Part shown: in pieces, positions 1 to 10,131 of the stretch | How positions within the stretch are numbered: the stretch's first letter is position 1 | Layout of the letters: every line of letters starts with the position of its first letter | NCBI GenBank assembly: GCA_030529365.1 | Contig: JAUMXB010000001.1 | Location: 276,094 to 340,093 of the forward strand | Direction: 5' to 3' | DNA length: 64,000 nt | From: Cardiobacteriaceae bacterium | Lineage (GTDB): Bacteria; Pseudomonadota; Gammaproteobacteria; Cardiobacteriales; Cardiobacteriaceae | The notes under the pieces: model-generated | Database searches by the model: none | What the model was told of the DNA's origin: nothing | What the model saw: only the letters and a program-made list of their open reading frames with translations | Position numbers and translations under genes: made by a program

Positions 1-377
1 GGCGTCTGGTAGTCCCAATAAAATTTGCCGGGTTTCGCCATCCACATCTGGCCGGTGGTTTTCTGTTCGCCACGGTTGCCGTAAACGGTTTGCGTGAACG
101 CGCCCTGCATGTCGCGGGTGTCGAGGAGATAACGGGTGAGCGCGTTGTCGTGCGCGCCGGAAAGGGTCACTTTGTCCGCATTGGGCGCTGCCGCTTTTTC
201 CGGCATGGGCGCAACCTCGATTTGCAGGGGCTGGCTTTGCTGCGGCGCGGGCTGGATTTGCACGCCTTCCGCGGGCTTTTGTTCATCGTCGGCGGCCGTT
301 TTGTTGAAAAGCTGGGCATGGGCGGTGGCGCTGCCCGCCAAGGCGATGAGGGCAAGGGTTTGTAAAGTCTGGCGCAT
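1..377 (-). CDS. lolA: LolA, outer-membrane lipoprotein carrier protein (3' end cut by window edge)
   Basis: LolA is the periplasmic chaperone that carries lipoproteins from the LolCDE transporter to LolB at the outer membrane. The frame is open from an ATG at 377 to the window edge, giving about 125 residues. It starts with a signal peptide ending near AHA (residues 1-20), then a charged and proline-rich spacer. From about residue 80 it has the LolA core with FTQTVYGNRGEQKTTGQMW and KPGKFYWDY, the family's typical opening strands. An AAGGA ribosome site lies 7 bases before the ATG. It is downstream of ftsK on the same strand, the common gammaproteobacterial order, with an S-element between them. 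The roughly 50-residue Gln/Pro-rich spacer before the core is longer than in the E. coli protein. Confidence 0.88.
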   Translation of the reverse strand, partial: MRQTLQTLALIALAGSATAHAQLFNKTAADDEQKPAEGVQIQPAPQQSQPLQIEVAPMPEKAAAPNADKVTLSGAHDNALTRYLLDTRDMQGAFTQTVYGNRGEQKTTGQMWMAKPGKFYWDYQT

Positions 378-466
378 GGCGGTTCCTTGTCTGCGGATAA
401 AAAAGAGCGCTTAAGGTAGCACGGCTGCGGGCAGGACGCGCTACCATCGCTTAATCTTCCATTGAA

Positions 467-551
467 TGAGAAATTTTCTCACCATCAAGCGCTTATCGTG
501 AGAAAATTTCTCATCATAAGCGCTTGATGGTGGTAAAAAATGATTATTTTT
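467..551. repeat. S-element copy 1 (two cores)
   Basis: AAGCGCTT cores at 487-494 and 518-525 are 31 bp apart. A perfect 15-bp palindrome (499-513) is centred exactly between them. Bases 482-530 form a nearly perfect 49-bp palindrome. The right end, GGTAAAAAATGATTATTTTT, stops 15 bases before the ftsK stop codon. The copy sits between ftsK (3' end) and lolA (5' end). Confidence 0.9.
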
Positions 552-565
552 AGCTGTTTTATGAT

Positions 566-3301
566 TCAGTAATCCTCGTCTCCGCCTTCGCCACGCGGCA
601 CCAGCACTTTGCGCTGGCCGCGATCAAGGCCGGAGACGATGCCGGCGTATTCCATCGCTTCGATGATGCGCGCCGAGCGGTTGTAGCCGATGCCGAGCTT
701 GCGTTGCAGCCAGGAAATCGAGGCCTTGCCGTGTTCGACGACGAGCGCGACCGCCTGGTCGTAGAGCGGATCGAGTTCAGGGTCGTCACTGCCGCCGTTG
801 CCGCCGAATCCGGCGGCGCTCGCCGGGCTGGTGATGGATTCTTCGTAGTTGGGCTCGCCCTGGCTTTTCAGGAAGGTGGTGAGCGCATCGACTTCATGGT
901 CTTCCATGAAGGCGCCATGCACGCGGCGCGGCGCCGAGCTGCCGGGCGGCATGTAGAGCATGTCGCCGCTGCCGAGCAGCGCTTCCGCGCCCTGCTGGTC
1001 GATGATGGTGCGCGAGTCGATTTTGCTCGAAACCTGGAAAGCGATGCGCGTCGGCACGTTGGCCTTGATGAGGCCGGTGATCACGTCCACTGACGGGCGC
1101 TGCGTCGCCAGGATAAGGTGAATGCCGGCGGCGCGCGCTTTCTGGGCGATGCGCGCAATGAGTTCTTCCACGCGCTTGCCCACCACCATCATCATGTCGG
1201 CCAGTTCGTCGATGACGATGACGATATACGGCAATTCCTTGATTTCCGGCGGCTGGTTCGCAAGGCCGATATGGTCTTCGGCGCGCCACAGCGGATCAAA
1301 TACGTGCTCGCCGCGCGCTTTCGCCTCGCGCAGCGCGGTGTTGAAGCCGATGATGTTGCGCACGCGCATTGCCGACATCAGCTGGTAGCGCCGCTCCATT
1401 TCCTCAACCGCCCAGCGCAGCGCGTTTTCCGCATCGTTCATGTCGGTCACGACTGGCGTGAGCAAGTGGGGAATGTCTTCATACATGCTCATTTCCAGCA
1501 TTTTCGGATCGATGAGGATGAGCTTGAGTTCGTCCGGCGTAGTTTTGTACAGCAGGCTTGCGAGCATGACGTTGATGGCAACCGATTTGCCCGAGCCGGT
1601 GGTGCCCGCCACCAGCACGTGCGGCATTTTCGCGAGATTGGCGACCATCGGTTCGCCGGCGATGTCGCGACCGAGCACCACGGTCAGCGGCGCTTTCGAT
1701 TCGCGGTAATCGGGCGATTCGAGAATGCTGCGCAAATACACGGTATTGCGCTTGCGGTTGGGAATTTCGAGGCCGACGTAGGGCTTGCCGGGAATGACAT
1801 CGACCACGCGCACGCTCTGCACGGACAGGTTGCGCGCGAGATCCTTGTCCAAATTGGAAATCTGGCTCACCTTGATGCCGGGCGCGAGCTCCAGTTCCAA
1901 ACGGGTGATCACCGGCCCCACTTCGATATTGGCGACTTGCACATCGAGGCGGTAATCGGCAAGCGCGCGCTCGACGCGCGCCGCCATCATGTCGAGCTCT
2001 TCGTCGCTGTAATCGACGATGGCAGGCGGCTCGGTGCGCAACAGCGACAGCGGCGGCAACTGGTAAGCCTCATCACGGCCGCGCGCCGGGAAGTGCGGCG
2101 TGGCGAGCGGCGCGAGCTTGACGCGCATCCCCTGCGCCGAAGCAGCGTTTTCCGCCTCGAACGGCATCAGGTCGCGCTCTGCGGGCGGCTCCTCCTGCTC
2201 CAGCATTTCTTCCAGGAAAGAGGTATCTTCCGGCACGCGCGAGGTATCCACGAAAGCGGGTCTCACCTCATCGCGCGGATCTTCCAGCGAAAACCCGGAA
2301 AAATTGATGGTCGGCTCGCCCACTTCGGCATCGTCGCGCAGCGGAAAGGCATCAAAACCGGCAAAGGGATCGTTATCAGCGGTTTTCTTGTCACGCGGCG
2401 CATCTTCCAGGCGCGGTTCGCGTTGCGCAAACCAGCTGTTCATGCCGCGGTTGCGCGGCGTCGCCACGGTCTTTTCCGGCGGCACGGCAAGCGGTTCCTC
2501 GGGCAACGGCAGCGGAGCAGGCGGCGGCGTTGCATCCGCTTCGTCGCGTTCTTCCCTGTAATTCGACCAGCTGAGATCCACGGACGGCTCATTGCGCGGC
2601 TGTTCCGCATCGAGACGCTGGCGCAGCGCCTGACGCCGGTTTTCGCCGCCTGCCGGACTCTCTGCGGCGGGCTGCGCGTCCACTGCCGGTTTTTTCTTGC
2701 CATCGAGTTTGTTGCTGGCCTTGTGGAAAAAGAGCAGCAGCACATTGCCGATTTTCTCCATCACCCACAACCAGTTGATGGCAAAGAGCAAGGTCATCGA
2801 CAGGAAAAACACGCCGGTATAAATGCCCATGACGCCCACCATGGGCAGAATTTCCAGCAGCCACATGCTCAGTTTCTGGCCAGCCAGCCCACCGGCGGTA
2901 ATGGCCACGGAATTGACGGCAACCGGCCAATGGATGGAGAGGATGCCGGCGAGTGCAGGCAGCCCGCCCAGCAGGCTGACCAGCTTCCACATCATCATTT
3001 CCGCATCGATCTGCCCGCGCCGCGCGCTTTGCCAGCCGATGGCAAGCAGGCTTACGGGCAGCAGATAGGCGGCATAGCCAAAAAGCGACAGCAGCGCGTC
3101 AGCCGCATAGGCGCCGGGCGTGCCCAGCCAGTGACGCACCTCTCCCGTGCCCGACGTGCTCCAGCCGGGATCACCCTCGTGATACCCGAGCAGCACAATC
3201 AGGATGATGGCGGCCAGCGCGACAGAAAGCAGGAACCACAAGTCAGTGATTCCCCGACGCAAATAATACAGCCAGTTGTCGTGTGCAGAATTTCGGTTCA
3301 T
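566..3301 (-). CDS. ftsK: FtsK, DNA translocase of the division septum
   Basis: FtsK couples cell division to chromosome segregation. Its membrane domain sits at the septum and its hexameric motor pumps DNA towards dif. The 911-residue protein has four or more membrane helices in residues 20-210, an acidic and proline-rich linker to about 420, and a RecA-like motor with Walker A GTTGSGKS (about 566-573) and Walker [10 protein letters not shown] (about 694-702). A C-terminal gamma winged helix (about 840-911) reads KOPS sites. The frame is open upstream to 3391, but the ATG at 3301 has a good AAGGAACAGGA ribosome site and gives the family's N-terminus. The linker is much shorter than in E. coli FtsK (1329 residues). 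Confidence 0.97.
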   Translation of the reverse strand: MNRNSAHDNWLYYLRRGITDLWFLLSVALAAIILIVLLGYHEGDPGWSTSGTGEVRHWLGTPGAYAADALLSLFGYAAYLLPVSLLAIGWQSARRGQIDAEMMMWKLVSLLGGLPALAGILSIHWPVAVNSVAITAGGLAGQKLSMWLLEILPMVGVMGIYTGVFFLSMTLLFAINWLWVMEKIGNVLLLFFHKASNKLDGKKKPAVDAQPAAESPAGGENRRQALRQRLDAEQPRNEPSVDLSWSNYREERDEADATPPPAPLPLPEEPLAVPPEKTVATPRNRGMNSWFAQREPRLEDAPRDKKTADNDPFAGFDAFPLRDDAEVGEPTINFSGFSLEDPRDEVRPAFVDTSRVPEDTSFLEEMLEQEEPPAERDLMPFEAENAASAQGMRVKLAPLATPHFPARGRDEAYQLPPLSLLRTEPPAIVDYSDEELDMMAARVERALADYRLDVQVANIEVGPVITRLELELAPGIKVSQISNLDKDLARNLSVQSVRVVDVIPGKPYVGLEIPNRKRNTVYLRSILESPDYRESKAPLTVVLGRDIAGEPMVANLAKMPHVLVAGTTGSGKSVAINVMLASLLYKTTPDELKLILIDPKMLEMSMYEDIPHLLTPVVTDMNDAENALRWAVEEMERRYQLMSAMRVRNIIGFNTALREAKARGEHVFDPLWRAEDHIGLANQPPEIKELPYIVIVIDELADMMMVVGKRVEELIARIAQKARAAGIHLILATQRPSVDVITGLIKANVPTRIAFQVSSKIDSRTIIDQQGAEALLGSGDMLYMPPGSSAPRRVHGAFMEDHEVDALTTFLKSQGEPNYEESITSPASAAGFGGNGGSDDPELDPLYDQAVALVVEHGKASISWLQRKLGIGYNRSARIIEAMEYAGIVSGLDRGQRKVLVPRGEGGDEDY

Positions 3302-3450
3302 TCCTGTTCCTTGCCCTGTGGCCGCCCATGGCGGCGGGCCCGTCCGGTCAAAAAAGGGGCTTATTGTAAAAAAATTATCGTGCCATTGCACTCATGCAGG
3401 AACATGGGAGGAGAATGGCAAACGGATACGGCCGTTTTTCCCGACGGCCA

Positions 3451-4410
3451 TCAGCCGCGACGCGCGCGAATCATCACCCTTTGTGGCGGCGGCAGGCCTT
3501 CGATGGTGCGGGAAAAATCGGCCTGCATGAAATCCCTGAGCGACTGCCTGTCCATCCAGGCGGTGGCGCGCTGTTCTTCCGCCGTGGTGGCGACGACCGG
3601 CCCGGCCACCATGTCCACAAAGCCGAGACGCGCAAGCCAGCCGCAAAGCGCTGCCACGCTGGGCAAAAACCACACGTTGCGCATGCCCGCATAGCGGTCG
3701 CGCGGCATGAGAACCGTTTGTTCATCGCCGTCCACAACCAGCGTTTCCAGCAGCAGCGTACCGCCCGGCAGCAAGGTATCGCGCAGCTGCGCAAGATGGC
3801 CGACGGGATCACGGCGATGGTAGAGCACGCCCATGGAAAGCGTGAGATCGAATCCGCCGAGCGGCAACGCATCGAGCGTGGTCGGCAGATACACCGCGCC
3901 CGTTTCGCCGGCCATTTTCGCCACGGCCAGATACTGGGCGAAACAATGCCAGGAAGGATCCACGCCCACGGCGAGCTTCGCGCCCTCGCCCAACATGCGG
4001 TAAAGAAAATAGCCGTTGCCGCTGCCCACATCGAGAATATGCCGACCGGCAAAATCCAGCCCCATGTCGAGCAGGCGCGCAAACTTCATGTCGCTGCGCC
4101 ATTCGCTGTCGATTGCCACGCCATGCAGGGCAAACGGCCCCTTGCGCCACGGCATCAGCGCCTTGAGTCCGTCAGCCAGCGCCTCGCGCTCAGCATCCGC
4201 CATTTCTCCGCAAACGCTGACGACGCGCTGCGCAAAATCCTGCCGCCCTGCCCTGCCCGGCAGGCTTTCCACCACGGCAAGCCAGTCATCAAAATGGCCA
4301 TGCCGCGTCGCATACGAAGTTTCCAGTGCGCCATGCGCGATGTCGTCCAGCGCGTGCAGGCCGGGTTTGTGCGCGCACAGGCGCTGCCATTCGGTAAGCG
4401 CCGGATTCAT
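3451..4410 (-). CDS. cmoB: CmoB, tRNA U34 carboxymethyltransferase
   Basis: CmoB transfers a carboxymethyl group from carboxy-SAM to 5-hydroxyuridine at tRNA position 34, giving cmo5U, which widens wobble decoding. The 319-residue protein has the Rossmann SAM-binding motif ILDVGSGNGYF, followed by the CmoB-typical GVDPSWHCFAQYLA and LSMGVLYHRRDP. The ATG at 4410 overlaps the cmoA stop codon as ATGA, so the two genes are translationally coupled. The frame extends to a TTG five codons upstream, but that codon lies inside cmoA and was not chosen. CmoA, which makes the cofactor, is encoded directly upstream. Confidence 0.96.
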   Translation of the reverse strand: MNPALTEWQRLCAHKPGLHALDDIAHGALETSYATRHGHFDDWLAVVESLPGRAGRQDFAQRVVSVCGEMADAEREALADGLKALMPWRKGPFALHGVAIDSEWRSDMKFARLLDMGLDFAGRHILDVGSGNGYFLYRMLGEGAKLAVGVDPSWHCFAQYLAVAKMAGETGAVYLPTTLDALPLGGFDLTLSMGVLYHRRDPVGHLAQLRDTLLPGGTLLLETLVVDGDEQTVLMPRDRYAGMRNVWFLPSVAALCGWLARLGFVDMVAGPVVATTAEEQRATAWMDRQSLRDFMQADFSRTIEGLPPPQRVMIRARRG

Positions 4411-5120
4411 TTCACTGCCGTCCAAGCCATGAAGGAAAAGCCCTGATAATAAGGAAGCACTTGCGAAAAACCCGCCCGTTGCAGGCGCGCCACCACATCC
4501 GCCGCCGCATCCGTTTTCATCACGTTTTCCAGCGATTCGCGTTTCTGCGCCACCGCCAGCTCGGAATAGCCTTGCGAGCGCTTGAACGCCTCATGCCAGA
4601 GGCGCAGACGCTCGTCCGCCGGCCGCGTTTTTTCCGCGATCAGCAAAGCGCCGCCCGCAGGCAGCGCCGCATAAATCCTGGCCAGCAAGGCATCGCGCAA
4701 GGCCGGATCCACGAACTGCAACACGAAATTGAGCACCGCCACGCGGCATGGCGCCAGCGCCATATCCACAATATCTGCATGCAAAACCTCAATCCCCCTG
4801 ACGCCAGCGCCCGCCACATAATCGCCAAGCCGCGCCACCATCGCTTCCGACAAATCCACCGCCGTGATGCGTGCATCCGCTGGCACGAAGCGCCTGATCG
4901 CGAGCGACACGCCACCGAGCGAACAGCCAAGATCGTAAACATGATCGCCATCCCGCAAAAACTGCCCGGCCACCACCGCCGTCATCTGCAACAGCGCGGC
5001 ATAGCCGGGAATCGAGCGGTGAATCATGTCGGGGAAAACTGCCACAACCCGTTCATCGAACGCAAAATCCACCGGCGTTTGCGGCGCGTCATAAATCGTA
5101 TCGGGAGGAAAAAGCGTCAT
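4407..5120 (-). CDS. cmoA: CmoA, carboxy-S-adenosylmethionine synthase
   Basis: CmoA makes carboxy-SAM from SAM and prephenate, the cofactor used by CmoB. The 237-residue protein begins with the family's DTIYDAPQTPVDFAFDERV segment and carries the SAM-binding loop VYDLGCSLGGVSLAIR, then VLNFVLQFVDP. Its stop overlaps the cmoB start by four bases, so cmoA-cmoB form an operon. The upstream gap to the divergent selO gene holds an S-element. Confidence 0.95.
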   Translation of the reverse strand: MTLFPPDTIYDAPQTPVDFAFDERVVAVFPDMIHRSIPGYAALLQMTAVVAGQFLRDGDHVYDLGCSLGGVSLAIRRFVPADARITAVDLSEAMVARLGDYVAGAGVRGIEVLHADIVDMALAPCRVAVLNFVLQFVDPALRDALLARIYAALPAGGALLIAEKTRPADERLRLWHEAFKRSQGYSELAVAQKRESLENVMKTDAAADVVARLQRAGFSQVLPYYQGFSFMAWTAVK

Positions 5121-5228
5121 GGAAACCTTAAGCCACAGGAAAAACGCGCGCTAGTATAGCAACCCGCAACAACGCAGCGGGAGCCAATCCCACACAACCT
5201 CAAAAAACATAAAAACCATAATTACAAC

Positions 5229-5313
5229 AAAAATAGTAATTTTTTACCATCAATAAGCGCTTATTGCGATAAAAAATTACTATGCAAAGCGCTTATAATA
5301 GCGTATTTTTACC
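5229..5313. repeat. S-element copy 2 (two cores, divergent gap)
   Basis: AAGCGCTT cores at 5255-5262 and 5287-5294 are 32 bp apart. The module between them is of the ATAAAAAATTACTAT type instead of GAGAAATTTTCTC. The left end is the inverted GGTAAAAAATTACTATTT module. The copy lies in the divergent gap between cmoA and selO, the region where both promoters should be. Confidence 0.88.
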
Positions 5314-5384
5314 ATATGCAATATTTTCCTTGCAACCTCGCGCATGGCAAGGCATTGTCCGCACACGCCCCATCAAGGAACACC

Positions 5385-6839
5385 ATGAATCCCTCCCTGC
5401 ACTGGCAACTGGAAAACCGCTACCCAACCCTGCCCCGCCTTTTTTATGTGCCGGTCAGCGCCGCCGCCTTTCCCGCGCCGCACATCGTCATCTTCAACGA
5501 CGCGCTCGCGCGCGACCTCGGCCTGCTCCGCGAAGGCGAAACGCCCGATCCAGCCGCGCTTGCCCCCTATCTCGTCGGCAACCGTTTCCCGCCTGGCGCA
5601 ACGCCTGTCGCGCAAGGCTATGCCGGTCACCAGTTCGGCCATTTCACTCGCCTCGGCGATGGCCGCGCTACCCTGCTCGGCGAGCAGCGCACCCCCGACG
5701 GCCGCCTCATCGACCTCCAGCTCAAGGGCAATGGCCGCACGCCATTTTCCCGTCGCGGCGACGGCCGCGCCGCGCTGGCGCCGATGCTGCGCGAATACCT
5801 GATCAGCGAAGCCATGCACGCCCTCGGCATCCCCACCACGCGCAGCCTTGCCGTGGCCACCACCGGCGAAACCATTGCGCGCGAACGTCCGCTGCCCGGC
5901 GCCGTGCTCACCCGCAGCGCGCAAAGCCATATCCGCGTCGGCACCTTCCAGTATGCCGCCGCCTTCGGCAATCATGCCGAGCTGCAAGCGCTTGCCGAAT
6001 TCACCCGCGCCCGCCACTACCCGCAACTCGAAACCGGCGACCACCTCGCCCTCTACCGCGCCATCATCGGACGCCAGGCAGAACTCATCGCCAAATGGCA
6101 GCTCGCAGGCTTCGTGCATGGCGTGATGAATACCGACAACATGGCCGCAAGCGGCGAAACCCTCGACTACGGCCCCTGCGCCTTCATCGACCGCTATGAT
6201 CCCGCCACCGTGTTCAGCTCCATCGACCACCATGGCCGTTACCGCTACGACCAGCAGTCCGCCATCGCGCAATGGAATCTCGCGCGCCTTGCCGAAGCGC
6301 TGCTCCCCCTCTTTGCCAACGATGCGAAAAACGCCGTTGACCTCGCCAGCCGCGAACTTTCCGCCTTCATGCCCGCCTTCGACAGCGCATGGCTTGACGG
6401 CATGCGCGCCAAACTTGGCCTGGCCGACGCGCACCTTGACGACCACGCGCTTGCCGACGACCTGCTTTCCCTCATGCACGCGCATGAAGCCGATTACACC
6501 AACACCTTCGTCCGCCTCACGCTCGCAGCGCTCAGCGAAGACGGCAGCCATCTTGCAGGCACCCAGGCGCTTTTCCAGAGTGATGCCTTCGCCGAATGGC
6601 AAGCGCACTGGCAGGCGCGTTCGCCTGATGGCAGGCGTATGCAGGCCGCCAACCCCTTCATCATCCCGCGCAACCACCAGGTAGAAGCCGCCCTGCAAAG
6701 CGCCGAAGATGGCGACATGCGCCCTTTCCACGCCCTGCTCGCCGCCCTGCAACACCCCTTTGCTCACGATTCTGCGCACCGCCATTACCAGAACCTCCCG
6801 CCCGCAAACGAACGCTACCGCACCTTTTGCGGCACGTGA
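5385..6839 (+). CDS. selO: SelO, protein adenylyltransferase (YdiU/UPF0061 pseudokinase family)
   Basis: SelO is a pseudokinase-fold enzyme that transfers AMP from ATP to hydroxyl side chains of proteins and is linked to redox stress. The 484-residue length matches the family (E. coli about 478). Visible hallmarks are YAGHQFGHFTRLGDGRA, LQLKGNGRTPFSRRGDGRA with its nucleotide-binding lysine, REYLISEAMHALGIPTTRSL, HGVMNTDNMAASGETLDYGP (catalytic loop), and IDRYDP. The ATG at 5385 has AAGGA upstream; the in-frame extension to 5316 lacks a ribosome site. Many bacterial SelO proteins end in a selenocysteine or cysteine motif; here the C-terminus is RTFCGT, so a cysteine is kept. It appears to be a single-gene unit ending at the hairpin at 6955. 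Confidence 0.95.
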   Translation: MNPSLHWQLENRYPTLPRLFYVPVSAAAFPAPHIVIFNDALARDLGLLREGETPDPAALAPYLVGNRFPPGATPVAQGYAGHQFGHFTRLGDGRATLLGEQRTPDGRLIDLQLKGNGRTPFSRRGDGRAALAPMLREYLISEAMHALGIPTTRSLAVATTGETIARERPLPGAVLTRSAQSHIRVGTFQYAAAFGNHAELQALAEFTRARHYPQLETGDHLALYRAIIGRQAELIAKWQLAGFVHGVMNTDNMAASGETLDYGPCAFIDRYDPATVFSSIDHHGRYRYDQQSAIAQWNLARLAEALLPLFANDAKNAVDLASRELSAFMPAFDSAWLDGMRAKLGLADAHLDDHALADDLLSLMHAHEADYTNTFVRLTLAALSEDGSHLAGTQALFQSDAFAEWQAHWQARSPDGRRMQAANPFIIPRNHQVEAALQSAEDGDMRPFHALLAALQHPFAHDSAHRHYQNLPPANERYRTFCGT

Positions 6840-6954
6840 TCACAAATTGGCAGTAATGACGGATTGGTTTTAACCGTACACCGCCACTCAGAGAAATACA
6901 TAGCAATCAGGCATTGCAATCCATCTCCCTGCCATTTACAGACTTCCGAGCACA

Positions 6955-6980
6955 AAAAACCGCCAAAATGGCGGTTTTTT
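6955..6980 (+). terminator. Intrinsic terminator after selO
   Basis: AAAAACCGCCA and TGGCGGTTTTTT form a perfect GC-rich stem with a three-base loop and a T-run. The A-run on the other side could let it also serve lipA on the minus strand. It directly adjoins S-element copy 3. Confidence 0.8.
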
Positions 6981-7021
6981 CTCACAACAAGCGCTTGTCT
7001 GTGGCAAAAAATCACTATTTA
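6978..7021. repeat. S-element copy 3 (one core, overlaps lipA stop)
   Basis: A single AAGCGCTT core at 6989-6996 is followed by a GCAAAAAATCACTATTT module, whose last bases run into the lipA stop codon (7019-7021). The copy lies in the convergent gap between selO and lipA, next to a conventional terminator. Confidence 0.75.
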
Positions 7022-7990
7022 CAGCACTTCCTTCGCCGACATGTCCGCATGATAGGACGAGCGCACCATCGCGCCCGAGGCCACGTGGGTGAAGCCCATC
7101 TTTTTGCCTTCGGTTTCAAACATCACGAATTCATCCGGGGTGTAATAGCGCCTGACCGGCAAGTGATGCACGCTCGGCTGCAAATACTGGCCAATGGTGA
7201 GCATGTCCACGTGATGGCGGCGCATGTCTTCCATCACCGCGAGGATTTCTTCCGGCTCTTCGCCAAGCCCCACCATCAGTCCCGATTTGGAAATTACTTT
7301 TTTGCTGCCGCACGCCGCCTTGTAATCGCGCAGCAGCGCCAGCGATTGCTCGTAATTGGCGCCCGGGCGCGCCTCGAGATAAAGGCGCGGCACGGTTTCC
7401 ATATTGTGGTTGAAAACATCGGGCGGCGTGGCCACCAAAATGTCGATGGCCTTTTCCACGCGGCCGCGAAAATCCGGCGTCAGAATTTCTATCGTCATGC
7501 GCGGCGAAGTCTTGCGGATTTCCGTGACGCAGGCAGCAAAGTGCGACGCGCCGCCGTCGAGCAAATCATCGCGATCGACCGACGTAATCACTACATGGTG
7601 CAACCCCATGGCAGCGACCGTTTCCGCCAGATGACGCGGCTCGTCAGGATCGAGCGGATTCGGGCGGCCATGCCCCACATCGCAGAACGGGCAGCGCCGC
7701 GTGCAAATATCGCCCATGATCATGAAAGACGCGGTGCCGTGGCGGAAGCATTCGCCGAGGTTCGGGCATGACGCTTCCTCGCACACACTGTGCAGCTTCT
7801 GCTCGCGCATGATGCCCTTGAGCCTCTGCACCTCGGGACCGCCCGGGAATTTCGCGCGAATCCAGCTCGGCTTGCGCAGGCGCTCCTGCCCCACATGCTC
7901 AACATTGACAGGAATCTGGCGGATCTTGTCGGCGCCTTTTTTCTTGACGCCCATGGATTTCGGCTTTTGCGAATCAACCGTTTCGCTCAT
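7019..7990 (-). CDS. lipA: LipA, lipoyl synthase (radical SAM)
   Basis: LipA inserts two sulfur atoms into protein-bound octanoyl groups to make the lipoyl cofactor of 2-oxoacid dehydrogenases and the glycine cleavage system. Both iron-sulfur cluster motifs are present: the auxiliary [12 protein letters not shown] and the radical-[11 protein letters not shown], plus the C-terminal RSSYHA serine motif. The 323-residue form from the ATG at 7990 (GGAAAA upstream) matches the E. coli length of 321. An ATG six codons further up (8008) has no clear ribosome site. No lipB is adjacent. The divergent gap to deoB holds S-element copy 4. Confidence 0.97.
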   Translation of the reverse strand: MSETVDSQKPKSMGVKKKGADKIRQIPVNVEHVGQERLRKPSWIRAKFPGGPEVQRLKGIMREQKLHSVCEEASCPNLGECFRHGTASFMIMGDICTRRCPFCDVGHGRPNPLDPDEPRHLAETVAAMGLHHVVITSVDRDDLLDGGASHFAACVTEIRKTSPRMTIEILTPDFRGRVEKAIDILVATPPDVFNHNMETVPRLYLEARPGANYEQSLALLRDYKAACGSKKVISKSGLMVGLGEEPEEILAVMEDMRRHHVDMLTIGQYLQPSVHHLPVRRYYTPDEFVMFETEGKKMGFTHVASGAMVRSSYHADMSAKEVL

Positions 7991-8071
7991 GGCGGGTTTT
8001 CCGTGCATTAGAAAGAAAGGCGCGCATTTTACCGCGTTAACCCTGCCGATAACAGTTTCTCATAAAATCAT

Positions 8072-8157
8072 CAAAAATAGTGATTTATTACCACAAATAA
8101 GCGCTTATAATGAGAAAATTTCTCGCAATAAGCGCTTATCGATGAGAAAATATACCA
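8072..8157. repeat. S-element copy 4 (two cores, divergent gap)
   Basis: AAGCGCTT cores at 8099-8106 and 8130-8137 are 31 bp apart, with GAGAAAATTTCTC between. The left end is an inverted GGTAATAAATCACTATTTTT module. The copy lies between the divergent lipA and deoB genes. Confidence 0.9.
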
Positions 8158-8229
8158 TTTCCTGACAAACCATCCCCGCAAGCGCTATCATGCCTGCATT
8201 CAAACCCGTACATATAAGGGAGACATTTC

Positions 8230-9459
<1,230 letters not shown>

Positions 9460-9470
9460 GCCTGCGCATC

Positions 9471-9503
9471 AAGGGCATGGTGCAACGCCATGCCCTTTTC
9501 TTC
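9471..9503 (+). terminator. Intrinsic terminator after deoB
   Basis: AAGGGCATGG and CCATGCCCTT form a perfect 10-bp stem with a seven-base loop, followed by a T-rich TTTTCTTCT tail. It lies 11 bases after the deoB stop. Confidence 0.85.
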
Positions 9504-10131
9504 TCATCCGCTGCGGAAATGCAACAGAATTCTCATCCGGCTAAAAATTACGACCATCTAACAAAAATGATTCGCTATTAAAAACAGCATAATTTGTTTT
9601 TTTAGGCACGATACTTGCTTATTTCCCCGACGTCCGTCTGGTTGTGACAATCTTTCGCAAAAACCAACCTGAATCACACCAAAAATCCTCAATATATGTT
9701 GATTCTTGACCACATATAGAAAAGTGCACAAATATGATTTTTAAATAAATTTTTTATTACCCTTAAAAATTTGGCTTTAGAATTTCACTATTCCACCGTG
9801 ACTCCTTCCTCACACATCAGTTAGCGAACAAAAATATGATTAGAAACCATTGTGTTGCTTGAAAACCAGGACGCCATATCAATGTTTTGTTTTTTTAATA
9901 AACAGAGCTGAGATAGTAATTTTCATACAATTCAATACATTAAAATATTTCAAATCCTGTCATCCTTAAATTACTATTCGACAACAATATAAATATAACT
10001 ATATTAGTAGGATAAGAAATAAAACGTTTGTTTCGAATCATGTGCATCTTGTCATGAAGCGGAAAAATGATAATGTACGCAACCTAGGCGATTATTTTTA
10101 ATAATCATCCTTTCTTCTCTCGGAGACTATC
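9504..10131. other. AT-rich non-coding gap upstream of the signalling operon
   Basis: This is the longest gap in the window and is strongly AT-rich against GC-rich neighbours. No reading frame longer than a few codons with a ribosome site was found on either strand. It contains no S-element, unlike most comparable gaps. The last 85 bases hold the likely promoter of the kinase gene. The composition suggests a long regulatory region or the edge of transferred DNA. Confidence 0.6.
10049..10076 (+). promoter_or_regulatory. Candidate sigma-70 promoter of the kinase-cheY-cheX operon
   Basis: TTGTCA (10049-10054) and TAATGT (10071-10076) are separated by 16 bases and lie about 55 bases before the start codon at 10132. 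This is a match by eye only; in such AT-rich DNA chance matches are common. Confidence 0.4.

Noticed and set aside
467..551. S-elements as ordinary Rho-independent terminators
   Set aside because: Copies occur in divergent gaps, the stems are AT-rich, no T-run follows the hairpin in the transcribed direction, and several genes have a separate classical terminator next to the element (6955, 32864, 55630).
1118..3694. 858-codon frame antisense to ftsK
   Set aside because: High GC and codon bias create long shadow frames. The opposite strand carries the complete FtsK motor motifs, and this frame has no recognisable domain.
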